This document shows, one piece after another, positions 35,201 to 42,990 of a DNA stretch of 64,000 nucleotides. Each line of letters begins with the position of its first letter. Within the stretch, counting starts at the first letter, position 1. Origin of the DNA: Platycnemis pennipes (Eukaryota > Arthropoda > Insecta > Odonata > Platycnemididae); the NCBI GenBank assembly GCA_933228895.1, contig OW121854.1:11163131-11227130 (forward strand), given 5' to 3'. Under the pieces are notes generated by a model. The model was not told the origin of the DNA. It saw only the letters and a list, made by a program, of their open reading frames with translations, and did no database searches. Both the position numbers and the translations under genes were made by a program.

Positions 35201-38200
35201 TTGATATTGAGGACAGAATTTAGTATGATTGGTATTGTCCTGGGAGGTTTCACGTGATCATCGACCTTGTGCTTGCTATGAATCGGTTATTCCATATGAT
35301 TCCGTACCAATTAAAAAAAGAGAAGTTCGCACAGCATCTGTAAAGTGACTTGATTGGTCGATGGCTACTGGGCTACTAGGTCCTACTAGAAATCTAGTAC
35401 CACATCAAGTATGAAATCAAGTAGCTCAGCAAGTATGCTTGCTTGCCAGCCAGTATACTGGTTCTGTTCACACAATACTGGAAAGCTAGCATACTAGCGA
35501 GTATACTAGACCTTGTACTGGATCAAGTATCATGTGAAACGGGCTTAAGATCATCTTCGATTTCCATACCCCCCTTCGCGAGATCATAAGAAGAGTCCTC
35601 CTCCCCTTGCCACCTTTCACGCTTGACGTAATTATTGAATGGCCCCCTTAGCTCCCTCTTGAAGCAATTTATTCAGGTCCAAACCACCTCAAATATGTTA
35701 TTCCTAAATATGACTCTGCTGTTGCTAATTGCCTCCTGTATTTGCTCACATTGGTGTGATTACGTTTTGTTTATTTATACAAATATTTTTACATTTTTGG
35801 TTCCGTCTTACAATCAAGGGGTTATGACCTCGTTAATCAAATTGTTAATCGCTTCTAAAGGTCACTCATGCCATCTGATTTTGATCCAGTCCAACAACTT
35901 GGCTTTGGTTTGTATTTTTCGTGCAGCTTAGTGATACCTGTACCGGAGTCCGCTAGTAAATTGGCCATTAACTTTCCCTTTGATACCTACCTTTCCCTGG
36001 CTACTGGGCTACTAGTCCTGGGCTACTAGTGACATGCGCATGACTGGAAGATCACTTCCAGTAATCTTCAACTTCCCAAAACTACCATGACACGCCACCT
36101 CTTCCTTGAAGAATTAGACATTTTCAGTTTGTAATTTTACCAAAGGAAACATACACGGCCACGGAAATATGATACACGCGAAATTTGTATTAAAAGTTTG
36201 TACAGTTTGTGTGAGGGCTTAACTTGTAAAGGTTTAATATATTTTTTTTCATTAGGGCGAAGGTTCAGTATATTTTTTTATTGTTAAAGCTTTTAATGTA
36301 TTGATTTTAGCTTTTAACATTTTCTGAGTTTTGATGAAAATTTAATTCAGCAGAAATAAAATATTCTGTTAATAGGACACCTTTTGGCAATACGTCAGGG
36401 AAATTGGTAAGTCAATGAGGGAAAAGTCAGGGAATTTGAAAATTGGATATCAGTAGCCACCCTGCATGAGCACCAAACAACATGCGAGAAAATTTCTCTA
36501 GTGTGCACAGGAAAGATATCCTTGCCTATGCTTGAATAAAAAATTATAAGTTGCAGCATTCACCAAAATAAATCAGCGATAAGTGATGATAGCATTTTTC
36601 CCCAGATTTCTCGTAGGCTTGAGAGGTAACATATCAACCATCATTCATCTACATCTATAATTATGTGATACCCTGCAAATATCATGAGGGTGTGTGGCAG
36701 GGGGAGAAGATCATCAAACAAGCATTATTTACACATTTACGTGCAACAAGGCTGCTACAAGGAACGTTATAGGGTCTGACTTGCATTCTTAAAAACGATA
36801 CTTTTTTCCACTATTATCAAGTCCTCATGACTCATTCACAGCGATAGGCAAGCTGCTTGCAGCAAAATATTCCACTTGCGCCCTACTTTTCTCTGGGAAG
36901 TTGAACGTGCTTTTATAGTAAAAATAAATATATATCGAGATCAATTAACCAACTAATTCTATTGAGACTTCAAAAGTGGATTCATATTAATGACTCGAGC
37001 AAGATAAAGGTCCAGACGGTGATTTTCAGAACGGAAAGCATGTGGGACGGAAAATAATGCAGTCTGACAAATTCAGCAATAACGAAAATACTGATGAACG
37101 TAATAGTAGGAAACTTAGTATACCTATTAAAAAAGCCCTTAGCTACAACATATGAAAAGGAAAGTTTGATATCTCGATCTGTTCTTACGATGTCCCAAAT
37201 TTGATAGATCCATCCGGTACCCAAATAAAATTGATACAAGTCCATTCTTAAACAGTAAATATAATTCAGTAAATATAATTTGTAGAAATATTTTAATACC
37301 ATCAGTAAACGTAGAAATAAACAAGCTTTACTTTGATATACTTTAATTTATAATCAAATTAGCCATCTTGGAGACATTGGTCATCAAACTCATGGTTAAC
37401 AGGAATTTTGCAACAGATAGTAAGCATCCTAATAAGGGCGTTACGGATGATATATCGCATAAAACTTAAGTTTTACTATACCATATTTTTATTTCCTATT
37501 TAGGATTACTAATTTCATTATCGTTATCGCCACCTTATGATATGCTAAAATTATCGTATCCCGATATTGAATTATCAATATCGCCCATGCCTAGACCTAA
37601 CTCCCTCTCCTACTCTCATCTTGCTCGTCGTCTGCCCACTCCCACTGATGACTGGGCCTAACAAAAGAAGAACGTAAAATGGGAGCGCGTAGAGCGTACT
37701 GAAGGCCGTAAATCGTTAATGTTTGGACATAACTGGCTTTAGGTGTTGTAGATATGGCACACATCTTGTATTTTTAGTTTAATTAGCAGATAATACAAAA
37801 CACAATAGTTTATTTTTGCTAGGTGGTGCATTGCCCTCAAGAGATATCTGTCGTAATACCGAGCGTATACCGTGGAAGGAACTTTTTGGCCTCGCTATAT
37901 CCGCTTTATTTTACATGTAAAACATAGGCCTTTTGGCGGTACAAAGACAATCACTCGCTATAATGCGATTCTCGCAATAAGCCGTACTCACTATACCGGG
38001 CTTCTACTGTATGTACTTTTGTACAATGGCTATTAAGTGATTACGTACACAAGCGTGGATATAATGAAGCTTTCATTTGAAAAAAGAAACTACCATTAAG
38101 GTAAAGCAAAAGTCAATAAAGAAGATAGAGATTTGGGAATTTGTGTCCTTTAATCATATCGTCATTCCTTTTTAAAATAATTCTTCACTGTGATCTCAGT

Positions 38201-40676
38201 AACCTTGATTTCTTGCAACCAATGCGAGTGATAACTACAGAGGGCGGTAGTTTAAATGAAAAAAACATTTGGTTGCCTTGATTCCTAACACACATTCGGC
38301 AGTGTTTACTCTTCAATTTCGTGAATTCTCTTTCAATATCTCACTTCTCCATTCCACCTAATGCAGGAATATAGTTTCCCTAAATACAATAACTATTCGA
38401 CTTAAATAGGTGAAATAATGTTGAGTATTTTGGTAAACGTATTAACTTCTTACTCCCTATTGATAACTGAAACAATGCAAATTTTTATAACTCATGGTGC
38501 TCAAGTTGTTAATCTGAGAAAATTATGTGCAAGTCCTGCTTTGCATTTCAAAAAAAAATTTCCAAAACTTGACTTCAAAAATTGGTGGAGGGACTGGGAG
38601 CAAGTTATTTCTGTTCGGTTCAAAACTTCTGTGTTCAAAATTTTACACCGAAAGCTATTTGGATAGAATTCTATGCACGAAACACACATGTTGCGTCCAA
38701 ATTTGATGAAGGGAGATGGTCTTTAGATGAATGTGACAGTGGCTCTGGAAGGAGCAGCTTAAATGCCCTCAGCTTCAATGTAATGCATCGGTCCGTGGGA
38801 TCACCAAATAGGGTAGTTTCCTATTATTTTTTTATTGTCTTGATCGAAAGTTTATAACCTCTGGAGTACGTGTTTTAAGCAGTTCGATTTTTTAATGACT
38901 TTAAGTATTTTTCCTCATCAATTAAAAAGTGAAAAAAATCAATGGCGCGAAAACGCGACGGCAAACTATTGCATGCCGGTTAATCTTACGTTTGACGGCA
39001 AACTATTTCCTCTACCCACCACCAGGTGGTGCTGCGGACGCTTCCAAGTAGATGTTGCAGTCCGTTAAAGCTTATTAACTAGTAACGGAGGTGTATTTAG
39101 TCCGTTAATTTATTATAATTGACTTTTATTTATTTATTCAATACTATTTATGCAGTTGATTCATTTAAAATTAGTTAGTATTCCTTTCACAAGCATACCG
39201 TGAAGTTCGCCAATCGCCGCACGACCTTAACGCCATGCTTCGCTGTAGCAGAAGACTCCACGAGCAGGATGTCCTTGATCCTATAAAACGACTATTAATA
39301 TAATGTTTAACAGAGAAGTCTTTTCGAGCGTTGATAGTTTTCACAGGCTATTACTAATACATATTCACTAGATCTGAGGGGCCCTGAAATACAACGGTAA
39401 GTTCAGGAGACGAATTTTCCTATGCATCACAACGTAACTATCTACCTGTTACATCAGCAAGAAGGCAGTGCACCCCGGCATTTCAGAGCCTTTTCAAATG
39501 GCCTTAAAATTAACATTAAATCTCTGGTAAACTGGGATTTCTCAATACAAACTTTTTGCGTAAATTACATACATTTATGGCAGGGCACAGATCGCCATTG
39601 ATGAAGTCTATTTTCTTTGATGAAGGAAACTACCCTATTGTAGTAGCCTCTGGAGAGGATTCCAATCTCGGTGCAAATTGGATGACCTCCACCGGAGGGT
39701 CATTTTTAAGGTGAAAAATGGAATATAGAATGATCATTTTTTTCCTCAGATTGGGGACAACGTATCTGTGGAAGTGGACGTGAAATCAAAGACGAAGAAG
39801 AAGCAAGCGTTGGAGCCCAAAGGAGGCAAAAAGAAAGTGGCAGATCCCTTGATGAGCCTTGAGGGAAACCAGAGACTGAATAAGCTGACCAAAATTCAAT
39901 TCAAGAAGCTGAAGAAGGCCAAAGCAAGGCAGGGTAAGGGCTGCCAATGTGTTTGTCCTCTTTCATTCTTAAGTCTGTACATTTTTCATGTCCTTTGATA
40001 TTTATTCTCAATTCTAGTACTTTATTCATTCCTGGGTGATCTCAACAATAGACGTAATAAAATGTTCATGTGAAGCAATGAGAGTTATTTGTTATTTTAA
40101 CTTAGCACTGTTGTTGCTCGAGAAGAAAACTTCAAAATGTATTTCGAATATTGGTGAAAAAAATGAATGCATGTTGCATGATTTCGTATACAATAAAGAC
40201 TGAAATTTGGTGCACCATCGAGATTTAAACCACAAAGTTAGATGTTCAAATGTAAGTTTTTATGGTGCTTAAATTTGCATTATGATGGGTTTTGCCACAG
40301 TATTTATGGCGAAACTGCCATCTTGTCTCGATGAATAAATGCAGGGAAACACATCATGGCGTAAAATTTAGCACAAAGTTAAATGATCATCGTCCTAATT
40401 TGAAGAAGTACTTGTGGAAAACTTTCTTGTGGCCTGAAATTCAAATCAGATTCTGAATAATAGAATATTCGTAAGAGTACTCTTAACTTATTGAAGCAAT
40501 ATAGAGTTTGTGAAATGCCTGATGCATGATCTTTTGATTCCTCTACAGCTAAGCAGGCAGATGCTGTGTCCAGTGCATTGGGAGAAATTTCACTAGATGG
40601 AGCCAGTGACAACTATGATTTCACCACAGACTTCACGACTGGTTTTGACAAAAAATTTTCCCAGAAGAACGTGTAA
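5256..40676 (+). CDS. GNL3: Nucleostemin-type GTPase (GNL3/NS1 family), 11 exons, 628 aa
   Basis: This is a nucleolar GTPase of the YlqF/YawG circularly permuted family, known for roles in pre-60S ribosome assembly and proliferation. Joined exons give 628 residues and stop at TAA 40674-40676; human GNL3 is about 549 residues. Residues 7-43 are strongly basic ([17 protein letters not shown]), typical of the Grn1 N-terminus and a nucleolar signal. Residues about 60-83 look like a charged coiled coil. The GTPase motifs in order are G5 DAR (161-163), G4 NKAD (189-192), G1 GLPNVGKSS (295-303), G2 GATPGVT (317-323) and G3 DSPG (339-342). The C-terminus is lysine-rich (exon 10) and ends with a NYDFTTDF tail like that of vertebrate GNL3. 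The start was chosen because ATGGCG is in good context and exon 1 joins exon 2 to give MAKGFMKKQSKR. GNL3L is the closest alternative, but the RKRYKIEK N-terminus and the DFTTDF tail favour GNL3. Confidence 0.95.
5391..5501 (+). CDS. GNL3: Nucleostemin-type gene, exon 2
   Basis: Codes residues 7-43, the basic N-terminal domain rich in K and R, with the block [20 protein letters not shown]. The acceptor is tttcag and the donor is GTAATT at 5502. The split glycine codon (G plus GT) joins exon 3. Confidence 0.95.
5588..5888 (+). CDS. GNL3: Nucleostemin-type gene, exon 3
   Basis: Codes residues 44-143. It begins [20 protein letters not shown], matching the family VPN.APFKE block, then a charged helix ([17 protein letters not shown]). 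It ends in NDGSAKAFC before the GTPase domain. The acceptor is attccag and the donor is GTAAGA at 5889. Confidence 0.95.
5976..6118 (+). CDS. GNL3: Nucleostemin-type gene, exon 4
   Basis: Codes residues 144-191, [20 protein letters not shown] onwards to IVLNKA. It holds the G5-type DAR motif and the first three residues of the G4 motif NKAD, whose aspartate codon is split over the next intron. The donor is GTAAGG at 6119. Confidence 0.96.
6119..6717. other. Intron 4, includes a 29-bp repeat
   Basis: Non-coding. The 29-base unit ccctccttaaaaccaccgtc... occurs twice in a row at 6408-6465, with one difference. Nothing else is recognised. Confidence 0.7.
6718..7026 (+). CDS. GNL3: Nucleostemin-type gene, exon 5
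   Basis: Codes residues 192-294. It opens with [20 protein letters not shown], completing G4, continues through a basic linker ([10 protein letters not shown]) and a LLSLLGGY helix, and ends RVGVVG, the strand leading into the P-loop. The donor is GTAAGA at 7027. Confidence 0.95.
   Translation: MWCHKKTYCSGLNTYGNPSLPWHSKQPHSGSPTAWESGTASAARGRGKGRRGGSRSWGVPGPRLSRDRHASERAHSSRCWAGTAVARGPMAPQCGLPFGLVL
7107..7846. mobile_element. Possible MITE with degenerate inverted ends in intron 5
   Basis: The left end, ttaaggccattttacacgg, and the right end, ctgtgtaaaacgttaggg, are imperfect inverted copies. Short related stretches (gctttacacg) lie inside. No clear target duplication and no reading frame. Diverged, so tentative. 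Confidence 0.35.
7887..8250. repeat. Long foldback element in intron 5
   Basis: Two arms of about 120-130 bases are nearly complementary: 7887-8015 against 8122-8250, for example gactagttttggtgtactac versus gtagtacaccgaaactagtc. The spacer is about 105 bases and C/T-rich. A transcript would form a long hairpin. It codes for nothing. It is probably a foldback or MITE-type DNA element. The rest of intron 5 between 8251 and 8659 shows nothing recognisable. Confidence 0.8.
8660..9447. mobile_element. Non-autonomous DNA transposon with 5-bp TAGTA duplication
   Basis: Terminal inverted repeats are cagagtttataggaacc (8660) and cagggtttataggagtt (complement ending at 9447). TAGTA flanks both sides (8655-8659 and 9448-9452). 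Inside, short gtcagggaaaat motifs recur at both ends. 788 bp, no transposase. Confidence 0.78.
9453..10568. other. Remainder of intron 5, with a perfect 16-bp hairpin
   Basis: No coding or named repeat seen. At 10150-10165 and 10177-10192 the sequence acctgtaatgtaaata and its exact complement flank 11 bases. Confidence 0.6.
10569..10656 (+). CDS. GNL3: Nucleostemin-type gene, exon 6
   Basis: Codes residues 295-323. It holds the P-loop G1 (GLPNVGKSS, glycine codon split) and the G2 region GATPGVT. Two donors are possible (10657 or 10661). The first preserves frame and gives VTKSAQEIHL with exon 7, so it was chosen. Confidence 0.95.
12042..12086. repeat. Perfect palindrome, 22-bp arms with 1-base loop
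   Basis: ataggatcaacaacgatgtc at 12042 runs into an exact complement ending at 12086, with a single T between the arms. It lies inside the Tigger-like element, between decayed sequence and the transposase fragment. Confidence 0.9.
12253..12804 (+). pseudogene. Tigger-type transposase, C-terminal fragment
   Basis: An open stretch of 183 codons. The first part ([12 protein letters not shown], then [20 protein letters not shown] and [12 protein letters not shown]) matches the layout seen downstream of the DDE domain in Tigger/jerky proteins (LDAI..V..AW..V...TI.NCF.KAGF). The rest is acidic. The DNA-binding and catalytic domains are missing, so it cannot transpose. Confidence 0.75.
14641..16494. 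other. Right part of the hAT-like element, no gene
   Basis: AT-rich. A run of ggatcc-type and aaatcgatttt-type motifs at 15990-16500 includes a possible second hAT-type end, ccaatccctaa, near 16083. No protein is recognised. Confidence 0.45.
16503..19441. other. Rest of intron 6
   Basis: No gene seen. At 17346-17380 a B-box-like ggttcaagtcc may be a decayed tRNA-derived piece. 18330-18420 is rich in gaaatttcg/cgcgaaat motifs. 18555-18690 is a diverged relative of the repeat at 20520-20660. Confidence 0.4.
19442..19622 (+). CDS. GNL3: Nucleostemin-type gene, exon 7
   Basis: Codes residues 324-384, [20 protein letters not shown] onwards. It holds G3 (DSPG at 339-342) and then a helix ending ILKRCNKEQ. 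The donor is GTGAAC at 19623. A DNA-element end starts only 18 bases downstream at 19641. Confidence 0.95.
19641..20700 (+). mobile_element. Non-autonomous DNA element, left part (intron 7 copy)
   Basis: Begins cagggtggcaatcgtcaggg and has several gtcaggg motifs to 19730. From about 20130 to 20660 it matches 35548-36120 (shared block taagatcatcttc...cccccttcgcgag). The intron 9 copy ends gtagccaccctg, the inverse of this start. The two fragments therefore look like opposite ends of one family. The right end is not seen here. Confidence 0.6.
20701..21930. other. Intron 7 stretch without recognised features
   Basis: AT-rich sequence with no coding or repeat signal that I can support. Confidence 0.5.
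21935..22090 (-). mobile_element. Penelope-like element end with hammerhead-like motif
   Basis: On the minus strand, 22034-21991 reads CTGAAGA, a hairpin (GTAAC-TAC-GTTAT), GAAAC, CGGGGTC, GTGCC, in the order of a hammerhead core. The surrounding ataaag/tatttaaata and aagttgggtgcgacagta stretches recur at 22803-22930 and, inverted, at 23205-23343. Confidence 0.6.
22235..22591 (-). pseudogene. Non-LTR retrotransposon, C-terminal fragment
   Basis: Minus-strand open frame of 118 codons: [20 protein letters not shown], then [20 protein letters not shown], and [13 protein letters not shown] near its end. This is the usual C-terminal pattern after the RT domain in CR1/Jockey-type LINE proteins. 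RT itself is absent, so it is a 5'-truncated remnant. Confidence 0.85.
22803..22930 (-). mobile_element. Penelope-like end, damaged hammerhead-like motif
   Basis: Matches 21935-22090 in the same orientation. A deletion between atcttc and tttatg removes the CTGA half of the motif, while GAAAC CCGGGTC remains (22868-22890). Confidence 0.55.
22980..23343 (+). mobile_element. Penelope-like element 3' end with hammerhead-like motif
   Basis: A C/T-rich stretch is followed by aacttggtatataaagaaga. At 23251-23295 come CTGAAGA, a hairpin (TAAC-TAA-GTTA), GAAAC, CCAGGTC, GTGCC. The last 140 bases are an inverted copy of 22803-22930, so a transcript could fold back on itself. No coding part remains. 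Confidence 0.6.
23517..23659 (+). CDS. GNL3: Nucleostemin-type gene, exon 8
   Basis: Codes residues 385-431. [20 protein letters not shown] is followed by [20 protein letters not shown], matching the family RRGMHQKGGIPNVEGAAK region after the G domain. The donor is GTGAGT at 23660. Confidence 0.96.
24011..24050 (-). ncRNA. Hammerhead-like motif in the Penelope 3' region
   Basis: The minus strand reads CTGAGGA, hairpin TCTCC-GGCAAA-GGAGA, then GAAAC GTC. The core order is right, but I see no good pairing for stem I, so activity is doubtful. Confidence 0.4.
24048..25358 (-). pseudogene. Penelope-like reverse transcriptase plus GIY-YIG endonuclease, one stop codon
   Basis: One minus-strand frame is interrupted only by a TGA at about 24504-24506. 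The RT part has motif A ([13 protein letters not shown]), motif B ([20 protein letters not shown]), motif C ([11 protein letters not shown]) and then [10 protein letters not shown]. After the stop comes the GIY-YIG domain ([20 protein letters not shown], then [11 protein letters not shown]) and a proline-rich tail. The combination is diagnostic of endonuclease-bearing Penelope-like elements. The RT region upstream of motif A is missing. Its recent age is suggested by the near-intact frame and perfect target duplication. Confidence 0.93.
25400..25690. other. Unassigned GC-rich stretch in intron 8
   Basis: A block with several C/G-rich words (gagcaccgcggtagaggtat, cccgaggataa) of SINE-like appearance, but no clear A and B boxes. 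Not assigned. Confidence 0.25.
25691..27148 (-). mobile_element. Non-LTR retrotransposon (CR1/Jockey-like), decayed
   Basis: On the minus strand, 26741-27148 reads [20 protein letters not shown], then [20 protein letters not shown] and [14 protein letters not shown], the A, B and C blocks of a LINE RT. The second catalytic aspartate is replaced (YADG). 26029-26253 reads [20 protein letters not shown] and 25782-25991 ends [14 protein letters not shown], which are post-RT regions. About 235 bases of unrelated sequence (26383-26618) interrupt it. Confidence 0.85.
27149..27563. other. Intron 8 stretch with a short repeated phrase
   Basis: Around 27120-27210 the phrase ggttggcattac.c.cggcca occurs twice, about 57 bases apart. 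No gene seen. Confidence 0.45.
27566..29091. mobile_element. TA-flanked DNA transposon without transposase
   Basis: The ends are ccgtatttacgcgtgtaagc and, complemented, ccatatttactcgtgtaagc, with TA on each side (27564-27565 and 29092-29093). The left end has two more internal gtgtaagcc.cgcacc motifs. 1526 bp with no recognisable protein. Probably Tc1/mariner or pogo related. Confidence 0.8.
29100..30100. other. Last part of intron 8
   Basis: No gene recognised. The stretch 29800-29970, ending in tggaccggactg, resembles a decayed pogo-type terminus, but no partner end was found. Confidence 0.35.
30101..30380 (+). CDS. GNL3: Nucleostemin-type gene, exon 9
   Basis: Codes residues 432-525. It begins [12 protein letters not shown], as in the family (YYCHPP), then an acidic stretch containing [17 protein letters not shown], and ends in a glutamate-rich tail. 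The donor is GTGAGT at 30381. Confidence 0.93.
30865..31103. mobile_element. piggyBac-type MITE with TTAA target sites
   Basis: 239 bp bounded by TTAA on both sides (30861-30864 and 31104-31107). The ends are ccctttgtggttc and, complemented, ccctttgcagtcc. It carries gtcgag/ctcgac inverted words near the left end. A hairpin-forming ctgctgaaca.gctcagcag word lies outside on both sides. Confidence 0.78.
31565..34038 (+). mobile_element. Tigger/pogo transposon with intact ends and internal deletion
   Basis: Ends cagttggatccggatttaag and, complemented, cagtagaatcctgatttaag are flanked by TA (31563-31564 and 34039-34040). 2474 bp, about the length of full Tigger elements. However, coding sequence covers only 32852-33634 and lacks the DDE catalytic domain. 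The first 1.28 kb is non-coding. Confidence 0.9.
32852..33634 (+). pseudogene. Tigger-type transposase, CENP-B-like N-terminus joined to C-terminus
   Basis: The frame at 32852 reads [20 protein letters not shown], then [20 protein letters not shown], the CENP-B/pogo helix-turn-helix DNA-binding domain (residues about 1-60). Frameshifts lead to a [20 protein letters not shown] segment and a C-terminal [14 protein letters not shown]...ISDFFKK end, typical of jerky/Tigger proteins. The DDE domain is absent, so an internal deletion is likely. Confidence 0.88.
34772..35165. repeat. 134-bp tandem repeat, three diverging copies
   Basis: tggtattttaatgctgtttt and accttcgtatgtgcg.gcaca recur with a spacing of 134 bases; the third copy diverges. 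Short reading frames here are repeats of each other, not genes. Confidence 0.8.
35548..36467 (+). mobile_element. Non-autonomous DNA element, right part (intron 9 copy)
   Basis: 35548-36120 matches 20130-20660 in the same orientation, with about 70 extra bases near 36000 (gctactgggctactagt words). It ends in gtcaggg motifs and gtagccaccctg at 36467, the inverse of the start of the intron 7 copy. The sequence at 35380-35545, rich in tagta/tactag words, is a separate unassigned repeat. Confidence 0.6.
36640..38800. other. Middle of intron 9, mostly unassigned
   Basis: 36645-36715 (ctacatctataattatgtga, then ggtgtgtggcagggggagaa) resembles a common insect LINE/SINE end. 37925-38013, ending in ataccgggcttctactgta, looks like a pogo-type terminus with no partner. 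No coding sequence recognised. Confidence 0.35.
38808..39638. mobile_element. Possible DNA element with GGGTAGTTTCC inverted ends
   Basis: The left end, atagggtagtttcct, and the right end, aggaaactaccctat, are exact 15-base inverses 831 bp apart. No transposase, and no clear target duplication beyond TA-like bases. It ends 112 bp before exon 10. Confidence 0.55.
39750..39933 (+). CDS. GNL3: Nucleostemin-type gene, exon 10
   Basis: Codes residues 526-586, a lysine-rich segment ([20 protein letters not shown], then [12 protein letters not shown]) likely to be unstructured and nucleolar. The donor is GTAAGG at 39934. The split codon G plus CT gives alanine. Confidence 0.92.
40549..40676 (+). 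CDS. GNL3: Nucleostemin-type gene, exon 11 and stop
   Basis: Codes residues 587-628: [18 protein letters not shown], then DNYDFTTDF and a short basic end, with stop TAA at 40674. The tail resembles the YDFSTDY end of vertebrate GNL3. No AATAAA signal is obvious in the first 250 bases downstream. Confidence 0.94.
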
Positions 40677-40949
40677 CTCCAACGAGTGATAAAGTGCTTA
40701 ATCCAACTCTGCATGTTTTTTATTGTTCCTGCAATGCTATAAACAAACTTAGTGTTCCTGCTTAATTTTCAGTTAACTGAATTGTTCTCATCAGTAGAGG
40801 TTGGTCAACATACCTTTTTTCTGTTTTGATGCTGTTATTTTCCTCGTTTCCCAAATTTAGTTTTGAATTTCACCCTTATGCTTTGCTCCTATTGATTTTC
40901 TGTATTTCTATAAGATGTTGGTGTTATTCCGGCCGATTCAAGGCACTGG

Positions 40950-41639
40950 TATCCACAAAAGATAATGGCATTCCATTCACTAATTCACCGTCTATTTAAC
41001 TTACCGTTGTCAAAAGACGACTTCAATAAGGAAGTCAATGTAATAAAACAGATTGCTCGATATAACGGTTACACAAAACGTTGGTGTTCTTTAAGATACC
41101 TAGGTCACATTACTGGCAGATTGGCTAAAATATTTCCTAAAGAACTTTATAATATCTCGTATAGGACCCCGGCTACACTTAAAACCTTATTTGTTAAGTG
41201 CAAAGATCCAGTGGACTCCAAAGAGAGAAGTGGTGTGTATGCTCTACGGTGTGGTGATTGTGATGGAGTGTATGTGGGTCAAACGGCCAGGAATTTTAAC
41301 ATTAGAAGTAAAGAACATTTGAATGCTTTTAAACATAACAACGACGACAAGAGCAACTTCGCGAAGCATCTCTTAGACTGTGACCATCGGAGTGATTTTA
41401 CTGTTGACATTTTACATAATTCGAATAACAGACGGGAGTTGAATTCTCTTGAGCAACTTGAGATTTTAAAAGCAGTGAATGACCCGAAGGTTTCGGTTAT
41501 AAATGAATATTTGTACCTGGCCTATCCTCGACACAGTCACTTCCTACGCTCCCTCCCCCATTCTACCCAAGGTCTACCACTATTATCCATTTCAAATATC
41601 TTTGCGACTGAGAGGCAGGCCTTAAATTTTTGGGGGTGA
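40950..41639 (+). pseudogene. Penelope-like element fragment with GIY-YIG endonuclease
   Basis: An open frame of 224 codons. FHSLIHRLFNLPLSKDDFNK is the RT-distal region. Then, after a shortened linker, come TLFVKCKDPVDSKERSGVYA and CGDCDGVYVGQTARNFNIRS, the GIY-YIG nuclease. The RT core is missing. It starts 270 bases after the nucleostemin-type stop codon, on the same strand, and could be read into by that transcript. The linker between the two regions looks shorter than in the minus-strand relative at 62044-62811. Confidence 0.88.
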
Positions 41640-42550
41640 GCGAAGTGAAAGTCGCTCGTCACGTGACTTTCTCTGGGCGAACTAGGATGCAGTAGGCGTG
41701 GCCTAGCCTCTCGAAAATTCAGTCTCTCTCAGACCTCCGTAGTGTGAACTTCGTGAATCTGCTTGCTGTGTTGCCAAACCTCCGCTGCCTTTGATCGGTG
41801 CTTCGTGGTGTTATTTCCTAGCTCCCTTTACCATAGTTCCCAAATAACCCATTAATCCTTTATCTTACCCACTTTTTCCTTTATACCTTAACCCATATTC
41901 CTTTCCTGTTATTCCCCGCATTCCTATTATTCCCCTTCCCCATAATACCCATTACGGAAACCAATCATCATTGGTTTTATTCCCAATTCGCGGGAGTAAT
42001 TATTTGCTGTTTGGTGTTTTTGACGGCATCATGGATCAGAAGGTGAAACTTCTTCTGATCAATCAGAAAAGCTGAAGAAGACGAAGTTGCCTTGGTCACT
42101 CCATTAGAGTGGTCATGAAGCAATGATATTGCTTGTGTTAAAACTGGTGAATACATTTTTTATGGAAAATAAAAAAATACTAATCGTAAAAGCATTTTTG
42201 TTACAATTTCTTTGGAAAAAAACTCTATTTTAGGACTTGAAAAATATCGAAAAAAGGATTGTATTCGTTATCCTATTCCAACTTTAAACCTACTCCAGCT
42301 GCTACCGTTTTCGTGAGTAATAACATTCCCCTTTCAGCATTCAGGTATGCTTTTCTCAAAATTCCCCCGGTGAATCATCCAGTTGCTTTCATTCCACTAC
42401 CTGTCTGTTTTGAAGGAATTTGCATTCCATTATTTGTCTCTAGGAACCCTATATGTTCTCTGCACTGCACCTGTGAATCGACCAAGTCATTAGGTCCTAC
42501 TTTTTCCATAATGACCCGCTACCATACCATGTTGCTACCATACCCTGGCC
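41640..42550. other. Downstream part of the Penelope fragment and unassigned sequence
   Basis: Contains C/T-rich sequence typical of Penelope 3' regions (41815-41960) and short hairpins such as ccattagagtgg. No gene. Confidence 0.35.
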
Positions 42551-42559
42551 TTTCCCACT

Positions 42560-42990
42560 GTGCGTCCCGCAGATTCCACGGTTCAAGTAGTTTGGGACAA
42601 CGACATTGGCAACGTTGAGCTCGTGCCTCCCCTCCCGTTCCCCACCCCCCGGCAGCGGAGACTTTCGAACGGCTCCCTCCCGAAACGCACCCGCCCCCAC
42701 GAATTTAAGGCCTGCCTCTCAGTCGCAAAGATATTTGAAACGGATAATAGCCCTGCAAATCACCACTCATCTCTCCACCACAATACACTCCGACTCTACC
42801 TCCTAATTACCTCCCACCCTCTTCTCTCATCAACAATCCCCCCCTCCATTCTTGTTGGTGGTGTATGTACAGGGGTCTCGCCCTGGGACTTCACCTGATG
42901 ATGGTGCTTAGCGCCGAAACCCGGGTCGTGAGTTTGCAATATTATTGTGGTTTGTACAAGTTTGTAATAAATCTATTATCAATTTTCTAG
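42560..42990 (+). mobile_element. Second Penelope-like 3' end
   Basis: A C-rich stretch (42620-42850) is followed by gtatgtacaggg, a hammerhead-like motif and tttgtaataaatct. The layout is the same as at 22980-23343 and 61800-62040. The coding part is not recognisable. Confidence 0.55.
42888..42937 (+). ncRNA. Hammerhead-ribozyme-like motif (best example)
   Basis: CTGATGA at 42895-42901, one T, the 5-bp helix GGTGC-TTA-GCGCC, GAAA, CCCGGGTC and then GTGAGT. The bases ACTTCAC before CTGATGA can pair with GTGAGT after the putative GUC cleavage site (stem I). The extra T before helix II departs from the minimal consensus. Hammerhead motifs are reported in Penelope-like elements; self-cleavage here is inferred. 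Confidence 0.6.

Noticed and set aside
34720..35257. Overlapping short hydrophobic frames
   Set aside because: They are translations of the 134-bp tandem repeat in different copies.
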